Source: Klebsiella pneumoniae
GTDB lineage: Bacteria; Pseudomonadota; Gammaproteobacteria; Steroidobacterales; Steroidobacteraceae
Direction of reading: 5' to 3'
NCBI GenBank assembly: GCA_945873095.1
Contig: CAMCBU010000001.1
Span: 62,001 to 126,000, forward strand
Length of the DNA stretch: 64,000 bases
The translations under genes were made by a program, and so were the position numbers. The first letter of the stretch is position 1; the number at the start of each line of letters is the position of its first letter. The notes under the pieces were generated by a model, which was not told the DNA's origin, made no database searches, and was given only the letters and a program-made list of their open reading frames with translations. This document shows positions 32,361-43,054 of this stretch, one piece after another.

Positions 32361-34835
32361 ATGAAATACGCCAGTGCCGCCCTGTTCGGGCTCTTCCTGA
32401 CCGTTGCATTCACACCTGCCGACGCCAGCAATGGCAAGGGCATTCCAGGGGATGCAGACCTGCGCTTTGCGCAACTCGAGACCTTGTTGCCGACCGCGGG
32501 TACGACTCGCACGGCCTCGGGTGCTCCGGGAGCCCAATACTGGCAGCAACGGGCGGACTATCGCATCAAAGTCACGCTCGATGAGAAGCGCCACCGACTC
32601 GTCGCTTCCCAAAGCATCACCTACATGAATCGCTCGCCCGATACGCTCGCGTATGTCTGGCTGCAGCTCGATCAAAATATTTTCAAGGATGACTCGATCG
32701 CGCGTCGCTCGGAGGTCGCTGCCAACTCGGGCACGCGCCGCGATAGCGTTGGCAAGGGCGATAGCCTGAGCTTTGCGGCGATGCGCCGTCATCAGGCTTT
32801 CCAAGATCGCAAGTACGGCTACGAGATCGGTGCGGTGCGCGACGCCGCCGGTCGCACCCTGAGCACGACGGTCAACGACACCATGATGCGCATCGATCTG
32901 CCGCAGCCGCTGCGCCCCGGTACCAGCATCGAGATTCGCTTCGACTGGGAGTCGAACATCGTCAATGAGGCGGCGATCGGTGCTCGCGGCGGCTACGAGT
33001 ATTTTGAAGACAGCGACACCTATCAATATTTCCTCGCGCAATGGTTCCCGCGCCTCGTCGCCTACACCGACTACACGGGTTGGCAGCACAAACAATTCTT
33101 GGGCCGCGGCGAGTTCACTCTCGAGTTCGGTGACTACGACATCGAACTGACGGTCCCCGCCGATCACATCGTCGCCTCAACAGGCGAGTTGCAGAATGCC
33201 GATGCCATTCTCACCACCACGCAGCGCGAGCGCTTGAAGCGCGCCGCGACCGCCAAATCACCCGTCTTCATCGTCACGCCCGAAGAAGCCAAGGCGAACG
33301 AGAAGGAAGGCACCGATCGCACGCGAACCTGGCGCTTCAAGGCCCAGAACGTGCGTGACTTCGCTTGGGCGAGCTCGCGCAAATACATCTGGGACGCCAT
33401 GGGCTATCGACAAAACGATGCGGCTCGCCCCTTCGTGATGGCGATGTCGTTCTACCCCAACGAAGGTGAGCCGATTTGGTCGAAGTATTCGACCCACTCC
33501 GTCATCCATACGATGGAGGTTTACTCGCGCTTCTCTTTCCCCTACCCCTACCCGGTCGCCATCTCGGTGAATTCTTGGGAACGCGGTGGTATGGAATACC
33601 CCATGATCACCTTCAACGGCTATCGTCCGACGGCCGATGAAAAAACCGGCAAGCTCACCTACTCGCGCAATACGAAGTACGGCTTGATCGGCGTGATCAT
33701 CCACGAAGTGGGTCACATCTATTTCCCGATGATCGTGAACTCGGACGAGCGTCAGTGGACTTGGATGGACGAAGGCCTCAACACGTTTCTCGAGTACATG
33801 GCCGAGCTCGAGTGGGAAGAGAAGTTCCCGGCTTTCGGTGACAAGACCAACGTGCTCGATGCCATCACGACCTACATGCAATCGAGCGATCAAGTACCGA
33901 TCATGACCAACTCCGAGAGCGTCGTGCAGTTCGGTCCGAACGCATACTCGAAGCCCGCCGCCGCGCTGTCGGTGTTGCGTGAAGTGGTGATGGGTCGCGA
34001 GCTGTTCGATCACGCCTTTCGTGAATACGCCAATCGCTGGAAGTTCAAGCGCCCGACTCCGGCGGACTTCTTCCGCACGATGGAAGATGCCTCTGGAGTC
34101 GATCTCGACTGGTTCTGGCGGGGGTGGTTCTACGGCACGGACCACGTCGATGTGGCCGTCGGCGATATCCGTGAATATCAGGTCTCGAGTCAGGATCCCG
34201 ATGTCGAGTTTCCGTTGAAGCGCGCCGAGTTCGCCCGCGATTGGCCAGAGTCCCACTCGCAGACGCTCAATAAAGCCGAGGGTCGCACCCCACGTCTCGA
34301 GCGCTACCCCGAGCTGAAAGACTTCTACAACGACAACGACGCCTTCGTCGCCACCAACAAGGATCGCAACGAGTACCGCGAGTTCCTCGAGAAGCTCAAG
34401 CCTTGGGAAAAAGCGACCTTCGATCGCGCTGTGAAAGCGGGCGAGCACGTCTACTTCGTCGACTTCCAAAACGTCGGCGGACTCGTCACCCCGTTGCCGC
34501 TGACCCTGAACTACGTCGATGGCAACCGCGAGGATTATCTCGTCCCGGCTGAGGTCTGGCGTTACAACGCGGTCGAGGTGACTAAGCTCTTCATCCGCGA
34601 CAAACGCATCGCCAGCATCGAACTCGATCGAAACCATCTGATCGCCGATGCCGACAAAAGCAACAACGTCGCCCCGCGACGCATCGCGCAGAGCCGGATC
34701 GAGTTGTTCCGCGCTCGCGATTCCGGTCGCAACCAGATGCTCGATGCACTCGCCGAGCTGAAGACCCAAGGCAAGAGCGGCGATGCAGCCAAGACCGAGG
34801 AGAAAGCGCTGCCGCTCGCGCCGGCCCAGCCGTAA
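32361..34835 (+). CDS. Secreted M1-family metallopeptidase
   Basis: 824 residues with a signal peptide (ALFGLFLTVAFTPADAS). The zinc site is His448-Glu449-x2-His452 in HEVGHIYFPM, with Glu471 in TWMDEGLNTFLEYM 18 residues later, exactly the HExxH-x18-E spacing. The exopeptidase motif is GGMEYPM in place of the classical GAMEN. The N-terminal beta domain and the C-terminal helical part are full length. It likely trims peptides in the periplasm. TAGAAT (32349-32354) ends 6 bases before the ATG, which suggests a near-leaderless transcript. Related to proteins of the M1 family found in Bacteroidetes and Gammaproteobacteria. Confidence 0.92.
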   Translation: MKYASAALFGLFLTVAFTPADASNGKGIPGDADLRFAQLETLLPTAGTTRTASGAPGAQYWQQRADYRIKVTLDEKRHRLVASQSITYMNRSPDTLAYVWLQLDQNIFKDDSIARRSEVAANSGTRRDSVGKGDSLSFAAMRRHQAFQDRKYGYEIGAVRDAAGRTLSTTVNDTMMRIDLPQPLRPGTSIEIRFDWESNIVNEAAIGARGGYEYFEDSDTYQYFLAQWFPRLVAYTDYTGWQHKQFLGRGEFTLEFGDYDIELTVPADHIVASTGELQNADAILTTTQRERLKRAATAKSPVFIVTPEEAKANEKEGTDRTRTWRFKAQNVRDFAWASSRKYIWDAMGYRQNDAARPFVMAMSFYPNEGEPIWSKYSTHSVIHTMEVYSRFSFPYPYPVAISVNSWERGGMEYPMITFNGYRPTADEKTGKLTYSRNTKYGLIGVIIHEVGHIYFPMIVNSDERQWTWMDEGLNTFLEYMAELEWEEKFPAFGDKTNVLDAITTYMQSSDQVPIMTNSESVVQFGPNAYSKPAAALSVLREVVMGRELFDHAFREYANRWKFKRPTPADFFRTMEDASGVDLDWFWRGWFYGTDHVDVAVGDIREYQVSSQDPDVEFPLKRAEFARDWPESHSQTLNKAEGRTPRLERYPELKDFYNDNDAFVATNKDRNEYREFLEKLKPWEKATFDRAVKAGEHVYFVDFQNVGGLVTPLPLTLNYVDGNREDYLVPAEVWRYNAVEVTKLFIRDKRIASIELDRNHLIADADKSNNVAPRRIAQSRIELFRARDSGRNQMLDALAELKTQGKSGDAAKTEEKALPLAPAQP

Positions 34836-34855
34836 CGCGACACGGAATAATTCGG

Positions 34856-35389
34856 ATGTCGGCTGTGACTCGACGCCGTTGGTTGCTGAGCGCCTTCGCG
34901 CTCGGCACCATCGGCGGCTTGGCGCCGAACGGGTTGCTTGCGCATCGTGCGCACGTCACGCTGACGAGACTGTCCGCGAATCCGCGCACCGGGCGTTGGG
35001 AATGGAGCCATTCGATCCACTTTCACGATGCCGCCGTTGCGCTGCGACGACTCGCTCCTGGCAAGGGGTTGCAACCGGTCGATGCCGCTGGGCAAGCCCG
35101 ACTGATGCTCGAAATCGAACAGCGCTGCCGTTGGACCACACCGAGCGGTAAACCACTGCAACCGCAGGCGGTCGGCGCCGAGTTGCAAGGCGACGGGCTC
35201 GTTCTCTACCAGGATTGCTTGGCTCCCGATGAAGTCGGCAGCTACACCGTGGAGTGCCACCTGCTACACGACATCTTTGCGGGTCAAAGTAATACCGTCA
35301 GCATCGAGCTCGTCGAGCCGCCGTTGCGGCGCCAATTGACGGCCGCAATGCCGACGACTCGATTCGAGTGGCGGGCGCGTGGAGGCTAG
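34856..35389 (+). CDS. Small exported protein, DUF6702-like
   Basis: 177 residues. N-terminal twin-arginine-like export signal (VTRRRWLLSAFALGTIGGLAP). The body contains HRAHVTLTRLSANPRTGRWEWSHSIHFHDAAVAL and LHDIFAGQSNTVSIEL, a His-rich pattern seen in small proteins that are often next to M1 peptidases (DUF6702). I am not sure of the family name. The stop codon TAG lies inside the 3' end of the tRNA-Cys gene (10-base overlap with the encoded tRNA on the other strand). Follows the M1 peptidase by 20 bases, probably in one transcript. Function unknown. Confidence 0.7.
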   Translation: MSAVTRRRWLLSAFALGTIGGLAPNGLLAHRAHVTLTRLSANPRTGRWEWSHSIHFHDAAVALRRLAPGKGLQPVDAAGQARLMLEIEQRCRWTTPSGKPLQPQAVGAELQGDGLVLYQDCLAPDEVGSYTVECHLLHDIFAGQSNTVSIELVEPPLRRQLTAAMPTTRFEWRARGG

Positions 35390-35453
35390 GGTCGGAATCG
35401 AACCGGCGTAGACGGCTTTGCAGGCCGCTGCATGACCACTCTGCCACCTAGCC
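35380..35453 (-). tRNA. tRNA-Cys (anticodon GCA)
   Basis: 74 bases with an encoded CCA (35380-35382). Acceptor stem GGCTAGG/CCTAGCC, discriminator T, anticodon loop CTGCAAA with GCA, T arm CGCCGGTTCGATTCCGACC-like arm. Follows tRNA-Gly with a 17-base spacer. The stop codon of the DUF6702-like gene overlaps its 3' end from the other strand. Confidence 0.96.
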
Positions 35454-35470
35454 GCGCTGCGATAAGAGAA

Positions 35471-35546
<76 letters not shown>

Positions 35547-35589
35547 TCTGGAACAGAGGGGCAAGATTGTAGGGCCAACCGGGCGTAAG

Positions 35590-36162
35590 TCAAGGTGCCG
35601 ACGAGGCTCGTCCCTTCAAGTCCGGCCACGCCGCGCGCAAATAATCGATCGCAGATAACACCGTCAGCACCGCCGCAATCGCGGTCAGTAACACCCCGAG
35701 ATTGTAGGTTGGGAGGAACCACACGTCCCAGCGGATCAGCATCATCGACAAGCCGACGATCTGCAGTATCGTCTTGAGCTTGCCGAGCTTGGAGACGGCG
35801 ACCTTGCGTCGCTGACCGATCTCGGCCATCCACTCGCGCAGCGCGGAGATGGCGATCTCACGACCGATGATGACGATGGCCGGTAACACCACGATCAAAC
35901 GCGGATCTTTGCTCACCAGCAGCACGAGCGCGACGGCGACGATGAGCTTGTCGGCGACCGGGTCGAGAAACGCGCCCAACCGAGAGGTTTGACCGAGCTT
36001 GCGCGCGTAGTACCCATCGAGCGTATCGGTGATGCCTGCGATCGCAAATAAGGCCCCTGCCGCTGGATCGGACCACGGAAACGGCATGTAGAACAGCAGC
36101 ACGACCAGCGGAATCGCGAAAATACGCATCCAGGTCAGTACATTCGGAACGGTCCAGAGCAT
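35590..36162 (-). CDS. pgsA: CDP-diacylglycerol-glycerol-3-phosphate 3-phosphatidyltransferase
   Basis: 190 residues, close to the 182 of E. coli PgsA. The CDP-alcohol phosphotransferase signature is present as DTLDGYYARKLGQTSRLGAFLDPVADK, with all the acidic residues of DGx2ARx8Gx3Dx3D. Four or five helices. Starts MLWTVPNVLTWMRIFAIPLVVL. It makes phosphatidylglycerophosphate in the inner membrane. Six bases separate it from uvrC upstream, and tRNA-Gly follows, the conserved enterobacterial and pseudomonad order. Confidence 0.97.
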   Translation of the reverse strand: MLWTVPNVLTWMRIFAIPLVVLLFYMPFPWSDPAAGALFAIAGITDTLDGYYARKLGQTSRLGAFLDPVADKLIVAVALVLLVSKDPRLIVVLPAIVIIGREIAISALREWMAEIGQRRKVAVSKLGKLKTILQIVGLSMMLIRWDVWFLPTYNLGVLLTAIAAVLTVLSAIDYLRAAWPDLKGRASSAP

Positions 36163-36168
36163 GGTTCT

Positions 36169-37983
36169 CTACTCGCCGGGGTGCAACGAATCATAAAGGT
36201 TTTGCGCCAAGGCAGGACCGATTCCCGGCGCGCGCTCGAGATCCGAACGCGCGGCTTTGAGCACACCTTGCAGCCCGCCGAAATGCTGCAACAGGGCCTT
36301 GCGTTTGGCGGGACCCAAACCCGGTACCGTCTCGAGTATCGACTCGTTGAATCGTTGCGCACGACGGCGCCGGTGTCCCGTGATCGCAAAACGATGTGCC
36401 TCATCGCGAATACGTTGGATCAGCTTCAAGGCCGCCGACTGCGCACCCGGCACCAAAGGCACCTCACCGCGCCAATGCAGTCGCTCCTGCCCTGCCCGCC
36501 GATCCGGTCCCTTTGAAACACCGAGGGTCGGCACCTCCGCAAACTCGAGTTGCTGCAAGACCTCGCGCACCCCGGCGACCTGCGCCGGGCCACCGTCGAT
36601 CACCAGCAGATCCGGCCGCGGGATTTCGCCTGCCGCGATGCGCGTATAGCGCCGCTCGATCGCCTGCCTCAGCGCACCGTAGTCATCGCCCGCAGCGACG
36701 CCCGTGATGTTGAAGCGACGGTAGTCCTTCTTCAGAGGACCCTCCGGCCCAAAGACGACACAGGAAGCGACGGTCCCCTCGCCCTGCGTGTGGCTGATAT
36801 CGAAGCACTCCATGCGAGCCGGCGGTACAGCCACTTCGAGCAAGGCGGCCAACGCGATGTAATCCTCGCGATAGCCCTCGCGACGCGCAAGACGCATGCG
36901 CAGCGCATTGGCGGCATTGTCGCGAGCCATCTCCACCCACCGCGCCGCGAGACCACGTTGTGCGTGTCGTAACCGCACACTGCGTCCCACCAGGACGCCG
37001 AGCGCATCGGCCAGCGGCTCGGCATCGTCGAGCGTCAAACTGGTGTAGATCTCGGGTGGGGGCGTTTGCTCGTGGTAATACTGAACGATGAACGAGGACA
37101 AGGCCTCGGCGGGTTCGGCCAGCAAAGCCTGCGGAAAGTAACTCGATGTACCGAGGCTCCGCCCGCCACGAACCGGCATCACGCTGATGCCGTACCCGCC
37201 GGGATCGCCCGTGATGGCGAAGATGTCGGCATCACGCTCATCGTCAGCCGCCACGACCTGCTGCGACTGTAATTCTTTGATCGCCGCGATCTGATCCCGT
37301 AGCGATGCTGCACGCTCGAACTCGAGGCGCTGCGACGCGTCCTCCATTCGCTCTGCGAGCTCGCGCAACACTTCGTCGTTACGCCCCTCGAGCACTCGCA
37401 CCGCAGCGGAGACATCGCGCGCATAGTCCGGCTGCGAGATGAGCCCGACGCAGGGCGCGGAGCAACGCCCGATTTGAAACTGTAAACAAGGCCGGCTGCG
37501 ATGCGCGAAATAGCTGTCGCGACACGGACGCAAGCGAAACACCTTTTGCAAGTAATGCAACGACTCGGCGACGGCACCGGCGTTCGGATAGGGACCAAAG
37601 AAACGCCCCGGCAGGTTGCGACTGCCACGATACACCGAGAGGCGCGGAAACTCGTGATCGTCGCTCAGCCAAAGATAGGGGAAGCTTTTATCGTCCCGGA
37701 GTACCACGTTGTACTTCGGGTGTAGCGCCTTGATGAGATTATGCTCGAGCAGCAGGGCTTCGGTTTCCGAACGGGTGACGGTCACCTCCATCGACGCAAT
37801 TTGCGCCACGAGCGCCTGCACCTTGGGGTGCATGTTCGAGGGCACAAAATAGCTACCCACGCGATCGCGCAAACTCTTGGCCTTGCCCACGTAGAGCAGC
37901 AAGCCATCGGCGGCGAACATCCGATAGACGCCCGGTCGCCGCGGCAAGCTCGCCACGAAACCGCGGGCGTCAAACGCACTCAC
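36169..37983 (-). CDS. uvrC: UvrABC nuclease subunit C
   Basis: 604 residues from the GTG at 37983, which overlaps the stop of the uracil-DNA glycosylase gene. N-terminal GIY-YIG nuclease domain (PRRPGVYRMFAADGLLLYVGKAKSLRDRVGSYF), cysteine-rich region, UVR segment (RMEDASQRLEFERAASLRDQIAAIKEL), RNase H-like domain with MECFDISHTQG, and C-terminal helix-hairpin-helix (VPGLGPAKRKALLQHFGGLQGVLKA). Makes the dual incision in nucleotide excision repair. A longer frame extends upstream, but the start adopted here gives normal length (E. coli 610). Confidence 0.97.
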   Translation of the reverse strand: MSAFDARGFVASLPRRPGVYRMFAADGLLLYVGKAKSLRDRVGSYFVPSNMHPKVQALVAQIASMEVTVTRSETEALLLEHNLIKALHPKYNVVLRDDKSFPYLWLSDDHEFPRLSVYRGSRNLPGRFFGPYPNAGAVAESLHYLQKVFRLRPCRDSYFAHRSRPCLQFQIGRCSAPCVGLISQPDYARDVSAAVRVLEGRNDEVLRELAERMEDASQRLEFERAASLRDQIAAIKELQSQQVVAADDERDADIFAITGDPGGYGISVMPVRGGRSLGTSSYFPQALLAEPAEALSSFIVQYYHEQTPPPEIYTSLTLDDAEPLADALGVLVGRSVRLRHAQRGLAARWVEMARDNAANALRMRLARREGYREDYIALAALLEVAVPPARMECFDISHTQGEGTVASCVVFGPEGPLKKDYRRFNITGVAAGDDYGALRQAIERRYTRIAAGEIPRPDLLVIDGGPAQVAGVREVLQQLEFAEVPTLGVSKGPDRRAGQERLHWRGEVPLVPGAQSAALKLIQRIRDEAHRFAITGHRRRRAQRFNESILETVPGLGPAKRKALLQHFGGLQGVLKAARSDLERAPGIGPALAQNLYDSLHPGE

Positions 37984-38621
37984 CGTGACAAGGCCTCCGC
38001 CCGCTGCAACACCGCGAGAAACATCTCGCGGGTGAGACGGCGCGTTTGCGTGTTGTAGCGACTGCAGTGATACGAGTCGAGCAGCCAACGGCCATCGGCA
38101 AGCCGATGTTCGGCCGCGTGCGCAAATCGATACGCGCCGCGAGCTGCACCCAAGGCATCGAGAATCGCATCGTGCGCAATGCGACCCAACGCGAGGATGA
38201 CGCGCAAGTTTTGCTGTTCCGCGAACTCCGCCTTCAGCCAGCCGTTGCACTCGCGCGCCTCGGCGGGAGTGGGCTTGTTGGCGGGCGGCACACATTTGAC
38301 GGCGTTGGTGATCCGCACGCCGCGCAGGCGCAAGCCATCGTCACGGGACTCGGATACCGACCGGGTCGATACACCGACGGCATGCAGCGTCTCGTAAAGC
38401 AGAATCCCGGCGTGATCGCCCGTGAACGGCCGACCGGTGCGATTTGCGCCATGCATCCCGGGCGCCAAACCCACCACCAGCCAACGCGGATTCACATCAC
38501 CGAAGGGCGCTACGGGCGCGGCGTGATAACCCGGAAACTTTCGACCCGAATCCTCGCGAAACTCCGCGAGCCGCGGACACCGTCGACAAACGGGATCGAA
38601 GCTACGAGAGGCCGAACTCAT
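37980..38621 (-). CDS. Uracil-DNA glycosylase, family 5 (UdgB-like, FeS)
   Basis: 213 residues from the ATG at 38621 (a GTG at 38645 is possible). Motif 1 reads GLAPGMHGANRTGRPFTGD and motif 3 SYHCSRYNTQTRRLT; both fit family 5, where motif 1 lacks the catalytic acid found in family 4. Cys12, Cys15, Cys110 and Cys125 are placed to bind a 4Fe4S cluster. It removes uracil, hypoxanthine or related bases from DNA. Motif 3 has C-S-R where relatives have P-S-P or similar, a small oddity. It lies between icd and uvrC, overlapping uvrC by four bases. Confidence 0.9.
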   Translation of the reverse strand: MSSASRSFDPVCRRCPRLAEFREDSGRKFPGYHAAPVAPFGDVNPRWLVVGLAPGMHGANRTGRPFTGDHAGILLYETLHAVGVSTRSVSESRDDGLRLRGVRITNAVKCVPPANKPTPAEARECNGWLKAEFAEQQNLRVILALGRIAHDAILDALGAARGAYRFAHAAEHRLADGRWLLDSYHCSRYNTQTRRLTREMFLAVLQRAEALSR

Positions 38622-38637
38622 GGGTTGATCATGCGCG

Positions 38638-39966
38638 TCAATCACTCATGTGACGGACGATCGCGTCACCGAAACCAGAGCAACTCATCAACTTGGCACC
38701 GGGTATCAATTGCTGCATCGCCTCTTCGACGTTACGACGCGCAGCCAGTTCGCGCTTGCTGGCACGAATGGCCTCACGGAGTCTCGCCAGATCGTAAGTT
38801 AGTTCTTTCGCCGCGATCGTGTTGGCAACGCCCTTGATGATGAGATCCGCCGCCTCGCCCCACTTGAGGTAACGCAACATCATCTCGGCGGAGAGAATGA
38901 TCGAGCCCGGGTTGACCCGATCTTTGCCGGCGAACCCCGGCGCTGTGCCATGGGTGGCTTCGAACACGGCAAGACCGTGACCGATATTGCCGCCCGGGGC
39001 GATGCCGATACCACCGACCTGCGCCGCGAGCGCATCGGAGATGTAGTCACCGTTCAGGTTCAAGGTGGCGATCACGTCGTACTCTTCCGGACGCAGCAAC
39101 ACTTGCTGCAGAAAGTTGTCGGCGATGACATCCTTGATGACGATGTCCTTGCCAGTGATCGGGTTGCGGAAGCTCATCCAAGGGCCACCACCAAATTCAC
39201 TCGCACCGAACTCGTCCTTCGCCAACTGGTAGCCCCAGTTGCGGAACGCCCCTTCGGTGTATTTCATGATGTTGCCCTTGTGCACGAGCGTCACGGAGAC
39301 GCGATCGTTCTCGATGGCGTACTGGATCGCCATACGGATCAATCGCTGGCTGCCCTCCTTCGAAACGGGCTTGATGCCGATGCCGGAGCTTGCCGGAAAG
39401 CGGATGCCCTTCGCGTGCAGCTCCGATTGCAGAAAGTGGATCAAGCGCTGCACTTCGTTCGAGCCCGCCGGATATTCGATGCCCGCGTAAATGTCTTCGG
39501 TGTTCTCACGAAACACCACCATATCGGTCAAGGAGGCATCCTGCATGGGCGTGGCGACACCGGGGAAATATCGGATCGGTCGCACGCAAGCATAGAGGTC
39601 TAAGGTCTGACGCATGACGACGTTCAGCGAGCGAATACCCCCACCGATCGGAGTGCCGAGCGGCCCTTTGATCGAGACGACGAACTCGCGTAGCGCATGC
39701 AGCGACTCATCCGGGAACCACGTTCCACAGACCTGATTACCCTTCTCGCCAGCAAAGATTTCCATCCACTCGATGCGACGGCGATCACCGTAGGCTTTCG
39801 CCACCGCGGCATCCACCACCTTGCGCATGACGGGTGTGATGTCGACACCGATACCGTCGCCCTCGATGAACGGGATGATGGGGCGATCCGGCACGTTGAG
39901 GCTGCCGTCAGCGTTGATCGTGATGCGACCACCGGCGGTCGGTACCTGGATGAACTCGTACTTCAT
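38638..39966 (-). CDS. icd: NADP-dependent isocitrate dehydrogenase
   Basis: 442 residues, aligning with E. coli Icd (416) throughout. Ser113 in [13 protein letters not shown] is the residue that AceK phosphorylates in E. coli, and the match is in number and context. Further segments: [51 protein letters not shown] and FEATHGTAP. Converts isocitrate to 2-oxoglutarate. It faces the isocitrate branch with aceA directly upstream on the same strand, from which it is separated by a terminator hairpin whose T-run ends at the bases before the ATG. No Shine-Dalgarno sequence is visible. Confidence 0.97.
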   Translation of the reverse strand: MKYEFIQVPTAGGRITINADGSLNVPDRPIIPFIEGDGIGVDITPVMRKVVDAAVAKAYGDRRRIEWMEIFAGEKGNQVCGTWFPDESLHALREFVVSIKGPLGTPIGGGIRSLNVVMRQTLDLYACVRPIRYFPGVATPMQDASLTDMVVFRENTEDIYAGIEYPAGSNEVQRLIHFLQSELHAKGIRFPASSGIGIKPVSKEGSQRLIRMAIQYAIENDRVSVTLVHKGNIMKYTEGAFRNWGYQLAKDEFGASEFGGGPWMSFRNPITGKDIVIKDVIADNFLQQVLLRPEEYDVIATLNLNGDYISDALAAQVGGIGIAPGGNIGHGLAVFEATHGTAPGFAGKDRVNPGSIILSAEMMLRYLKWGEAADLIIKGVANTIAAKELTYDLARLREAIRASKRELAARRNVEEAMQQLIPGAKLMSCSGFGDAIVRHMSD

Positions 39967-39967
39967 G

Positions 39968-40005
39968 AAAAATCCGCGCCCTTGCTCGTTCGAAGGGCGC
40001 GGATT
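39968..40005 (-). terminator. Strong intrinsic terminator between aceA and icd
   Basis: On the minus strand a perfect 13-base stem, AATCCGCGCCCTT paired with AAGGGCGCGGATT, encloses a 9-base loop and runs into five T residues. The T-run ends one base before the icd ATG. It should end aceBA transcripts, yet it occupies the space where the icd ribosome site would be. Confidence 0.85.
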
Positions 40006-40008
40006 CTA
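40003..40008 (-). promoter_or_regulatory. TAGAAT, candidate -10 box of icd
   Basis: TAGAAT on the minus strand overlaps the upstream edge of the terminator stem. Transcription starting about seven bases downstream would begin inside the first arm and so could not form the full hairpin. GCTTGA at the aceA stop (40025-40030) is a poor -35 match at a 16-base spacing. Tentative. Confidence 0.3.
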
Positions 40009-40024
40009 CCCGAGGCCGAGAGAC

Positions 40025-41311
40025 TCAAGCGACGGCGAATTGCTCCTCTTCCGTCGAGCCCTTCATGGCCGTGACCGAGGATTGCCCCGCCGAGACCGTC
40101 TGGGTGACGTCGTCGAAATATCCCGCACCGACTTCACGCTGGTGCTTGGTCGCCGTGTATCCGTCCTTCTCGGCTGCGAACTCCGCTTGCTGCAGATTCA
40201 CGTACGCCGACATCTGCGACTCGCGATATCCCTTGGCGAGTTGGAACATCGAGAAATTCAGGGCGTGGAAGCCCGCCAGAGTGATGAACTGGAACTTGTA
40301 GCCCATCGCCCCGAGCTCACGCTGGAACTTGGCGATCGTCACGTCGTCGAGTTTCTTCTTCCAGTTGAACGAAGGCGAACAGTTGTAGGCGAGCAGCTTG
40401 CCCGGGAACTGCGCGTGGATGGTCTCGGCGAAATGCTTCGCTTCGGTCAAGTCGGGCGTTCCCGTCTCGCACCACAACAGATCGGCATAGGGGGCGTAGG
40501 CGAGACCACGCGCGATCGCCTGATCGAGACCCGCTCGCACATGGAAGAACCCCTCGGAGGTCCGTCCGCGCTCGGCATCGATGAACGGACGATCACGCTC
40601 ATCGACGTCGGCCGTCAGCAGGTTCGCACTCTCTGCATCGGTTCTGGCGACCAGAATGGTGGGCACGTCGCACACGTCGGCAGCCAAACGCGCCGCCACC
40701 AGTTTGTTGACAGCCTCTTGAGTCGGCACGAGCACCTTGCCACCCATATGCCCGCACTTCTTGGCCGAGGAGAGCTGATCCTCGAAATGCACGCCGGCGG
40801 CGCCCGCTTCGATCATGCCCTTCATCAACTCGAAGGCGTTCAACACACCACCGAAGCCAGCCTCGGCATCGGCCACGATCGGCTGCAGCCAATCGATCGA
40901 ATCATCGCCCTCGGCGTGATGCAACTGATCCGCGCGCAGCAACGTGTTGTTGATCCGACGTACGACCTGCGGTACGGAGTTGGCGGGATACAGCGATTGA
41001 TCCGGGTACATTTCCCCGGCGAGATTCGCATCCCCGGCCACCTGCCAGCCCGACAGATAGATCGCCTTGAGGCCGGCGCGCACCTGCTGCATCGCTTGGT
41101 TACCAGTCAATGCACCGAGCGCGTTGACGTACGGCAGGGTCGCCATATTGCGCCACAGTTTTTCAGCGCCGAGCCGCGCGAGCGAATGCTCGATCGCGAC
41201 GGTGCCGCGCAGACGCACCACATCCTGCGCGCCGTAACCACGCTGCACACCGCTCCAGCGCGGGCTCGTGGACCATTCTCGTTGCAACTCGTCGGCACTC
41301 TTCAGGGGCAT
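40025..41311 (-). CDS. aceA: Isocitrate lyase
   Basis: 428 residues (E. coli 434). The signature KKCGHMGGK contains the catalytic Cys186. Other segments: [45 protein letters not shown] and [16 protein letters not shown]. Cleaves isocitrate to succinate and glyoxylate for growth on acetate or fatty acids. It lies 58 bases downstream of aceB and is followed by an intrinsic terminator and icd, so lyase and dehydrogenase genes for the same substrate are neighbours. Confidence 0.98.
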   Translation of the reverse strand: MPLKSADELQREWSTSPRWSGVQRGYGAQDVVRLRGTVAIEHSLARLGAEKLWRNMATLPYVNALGALTGNQAMQQVRAGLKAIYLSGWQVAGDANLAGEMYPDQSLYPANSVPQVVRRINNTLLRADQLHHAEGDDSIDWLQPIVADAEAGFGGVLNAFELMKGMIEAGAAGVHFEDQLSSAKKCGHMGGKVLVPTQEAVNKLVAARLAADVCDVPTILVARTDAESANLLTADVDERDRPFIDAERGRTSEGFFHVRAGLDQAIARGLAYAPYADLLWCETGTPDLTEAKHFAETIHAQFPGKLLAYNCSPSFNWKKKLDDVTIAKFQRELGAMGYKFQFITLAGFHALNFSMFQLAKGYRESQMSAYVNLQQAEFAAEKDGYTATKHQREVGAGYFDDVTQTVSAGQSSVTAMKGSTEEEQFAVA

Positions 41312-41369
41312 GTTCGTCCTCGTTCGGTCGGGGGATGTTTCGGGGGTTGATGCAGCGGGCGGTGGAAGC

Positions 41370-42962
<1,593 letters not shown>

Positions 42963-43033
42963 GGAAGCTCGCACGCTGTGGAGGGACCGTTGAACTCTAG
43001 CGACATTGGTGAGAGTATTTACACAATAGAAAT

Positions 43034-43046
43034 TTCACAGTGTGAA
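43034..43046. promoter_or_regulatory. Palindrome TTCAC-AGT-GTGAA in the aceB/regulator region
   Basis: TTCACAGTGTGAA is a perfect inverted repeat that ends 8 bases before the regulator ATG at 43055. ATTTCAC occurs twice in direct orientation around it (43032-43038 and 43046-43052) and TTTACAC precedes it at 43018-43024. Position over the regulator's own start region suggests autoregulation and, in the other direction, control of aceB. Confidence 0.5.
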
Positions 43047-43054
43047 TTTCACGC

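Noticed and set aside
33258-34769. A 503-codon minus-strand open frame antisense to the M1 peptidase
   Set aside because: Codon-mirror of a well supported gene; no motifs.
29235-35387. GGAGGCT occurs at both edges of the tRNA-Cys to tRNA-Leu block (29235 and 35381), a possible att duplication
   Set aside because: Seven bases is too short to be meaningful, and no integrase gene is present.
39821-41350. A 509-codon open frame on the plus strand antisense to aceA
   Set aside because: It mirrors isocitrate lyase codons in a GC-rich gene, and its protein has no recognisable domain or ribosome site.
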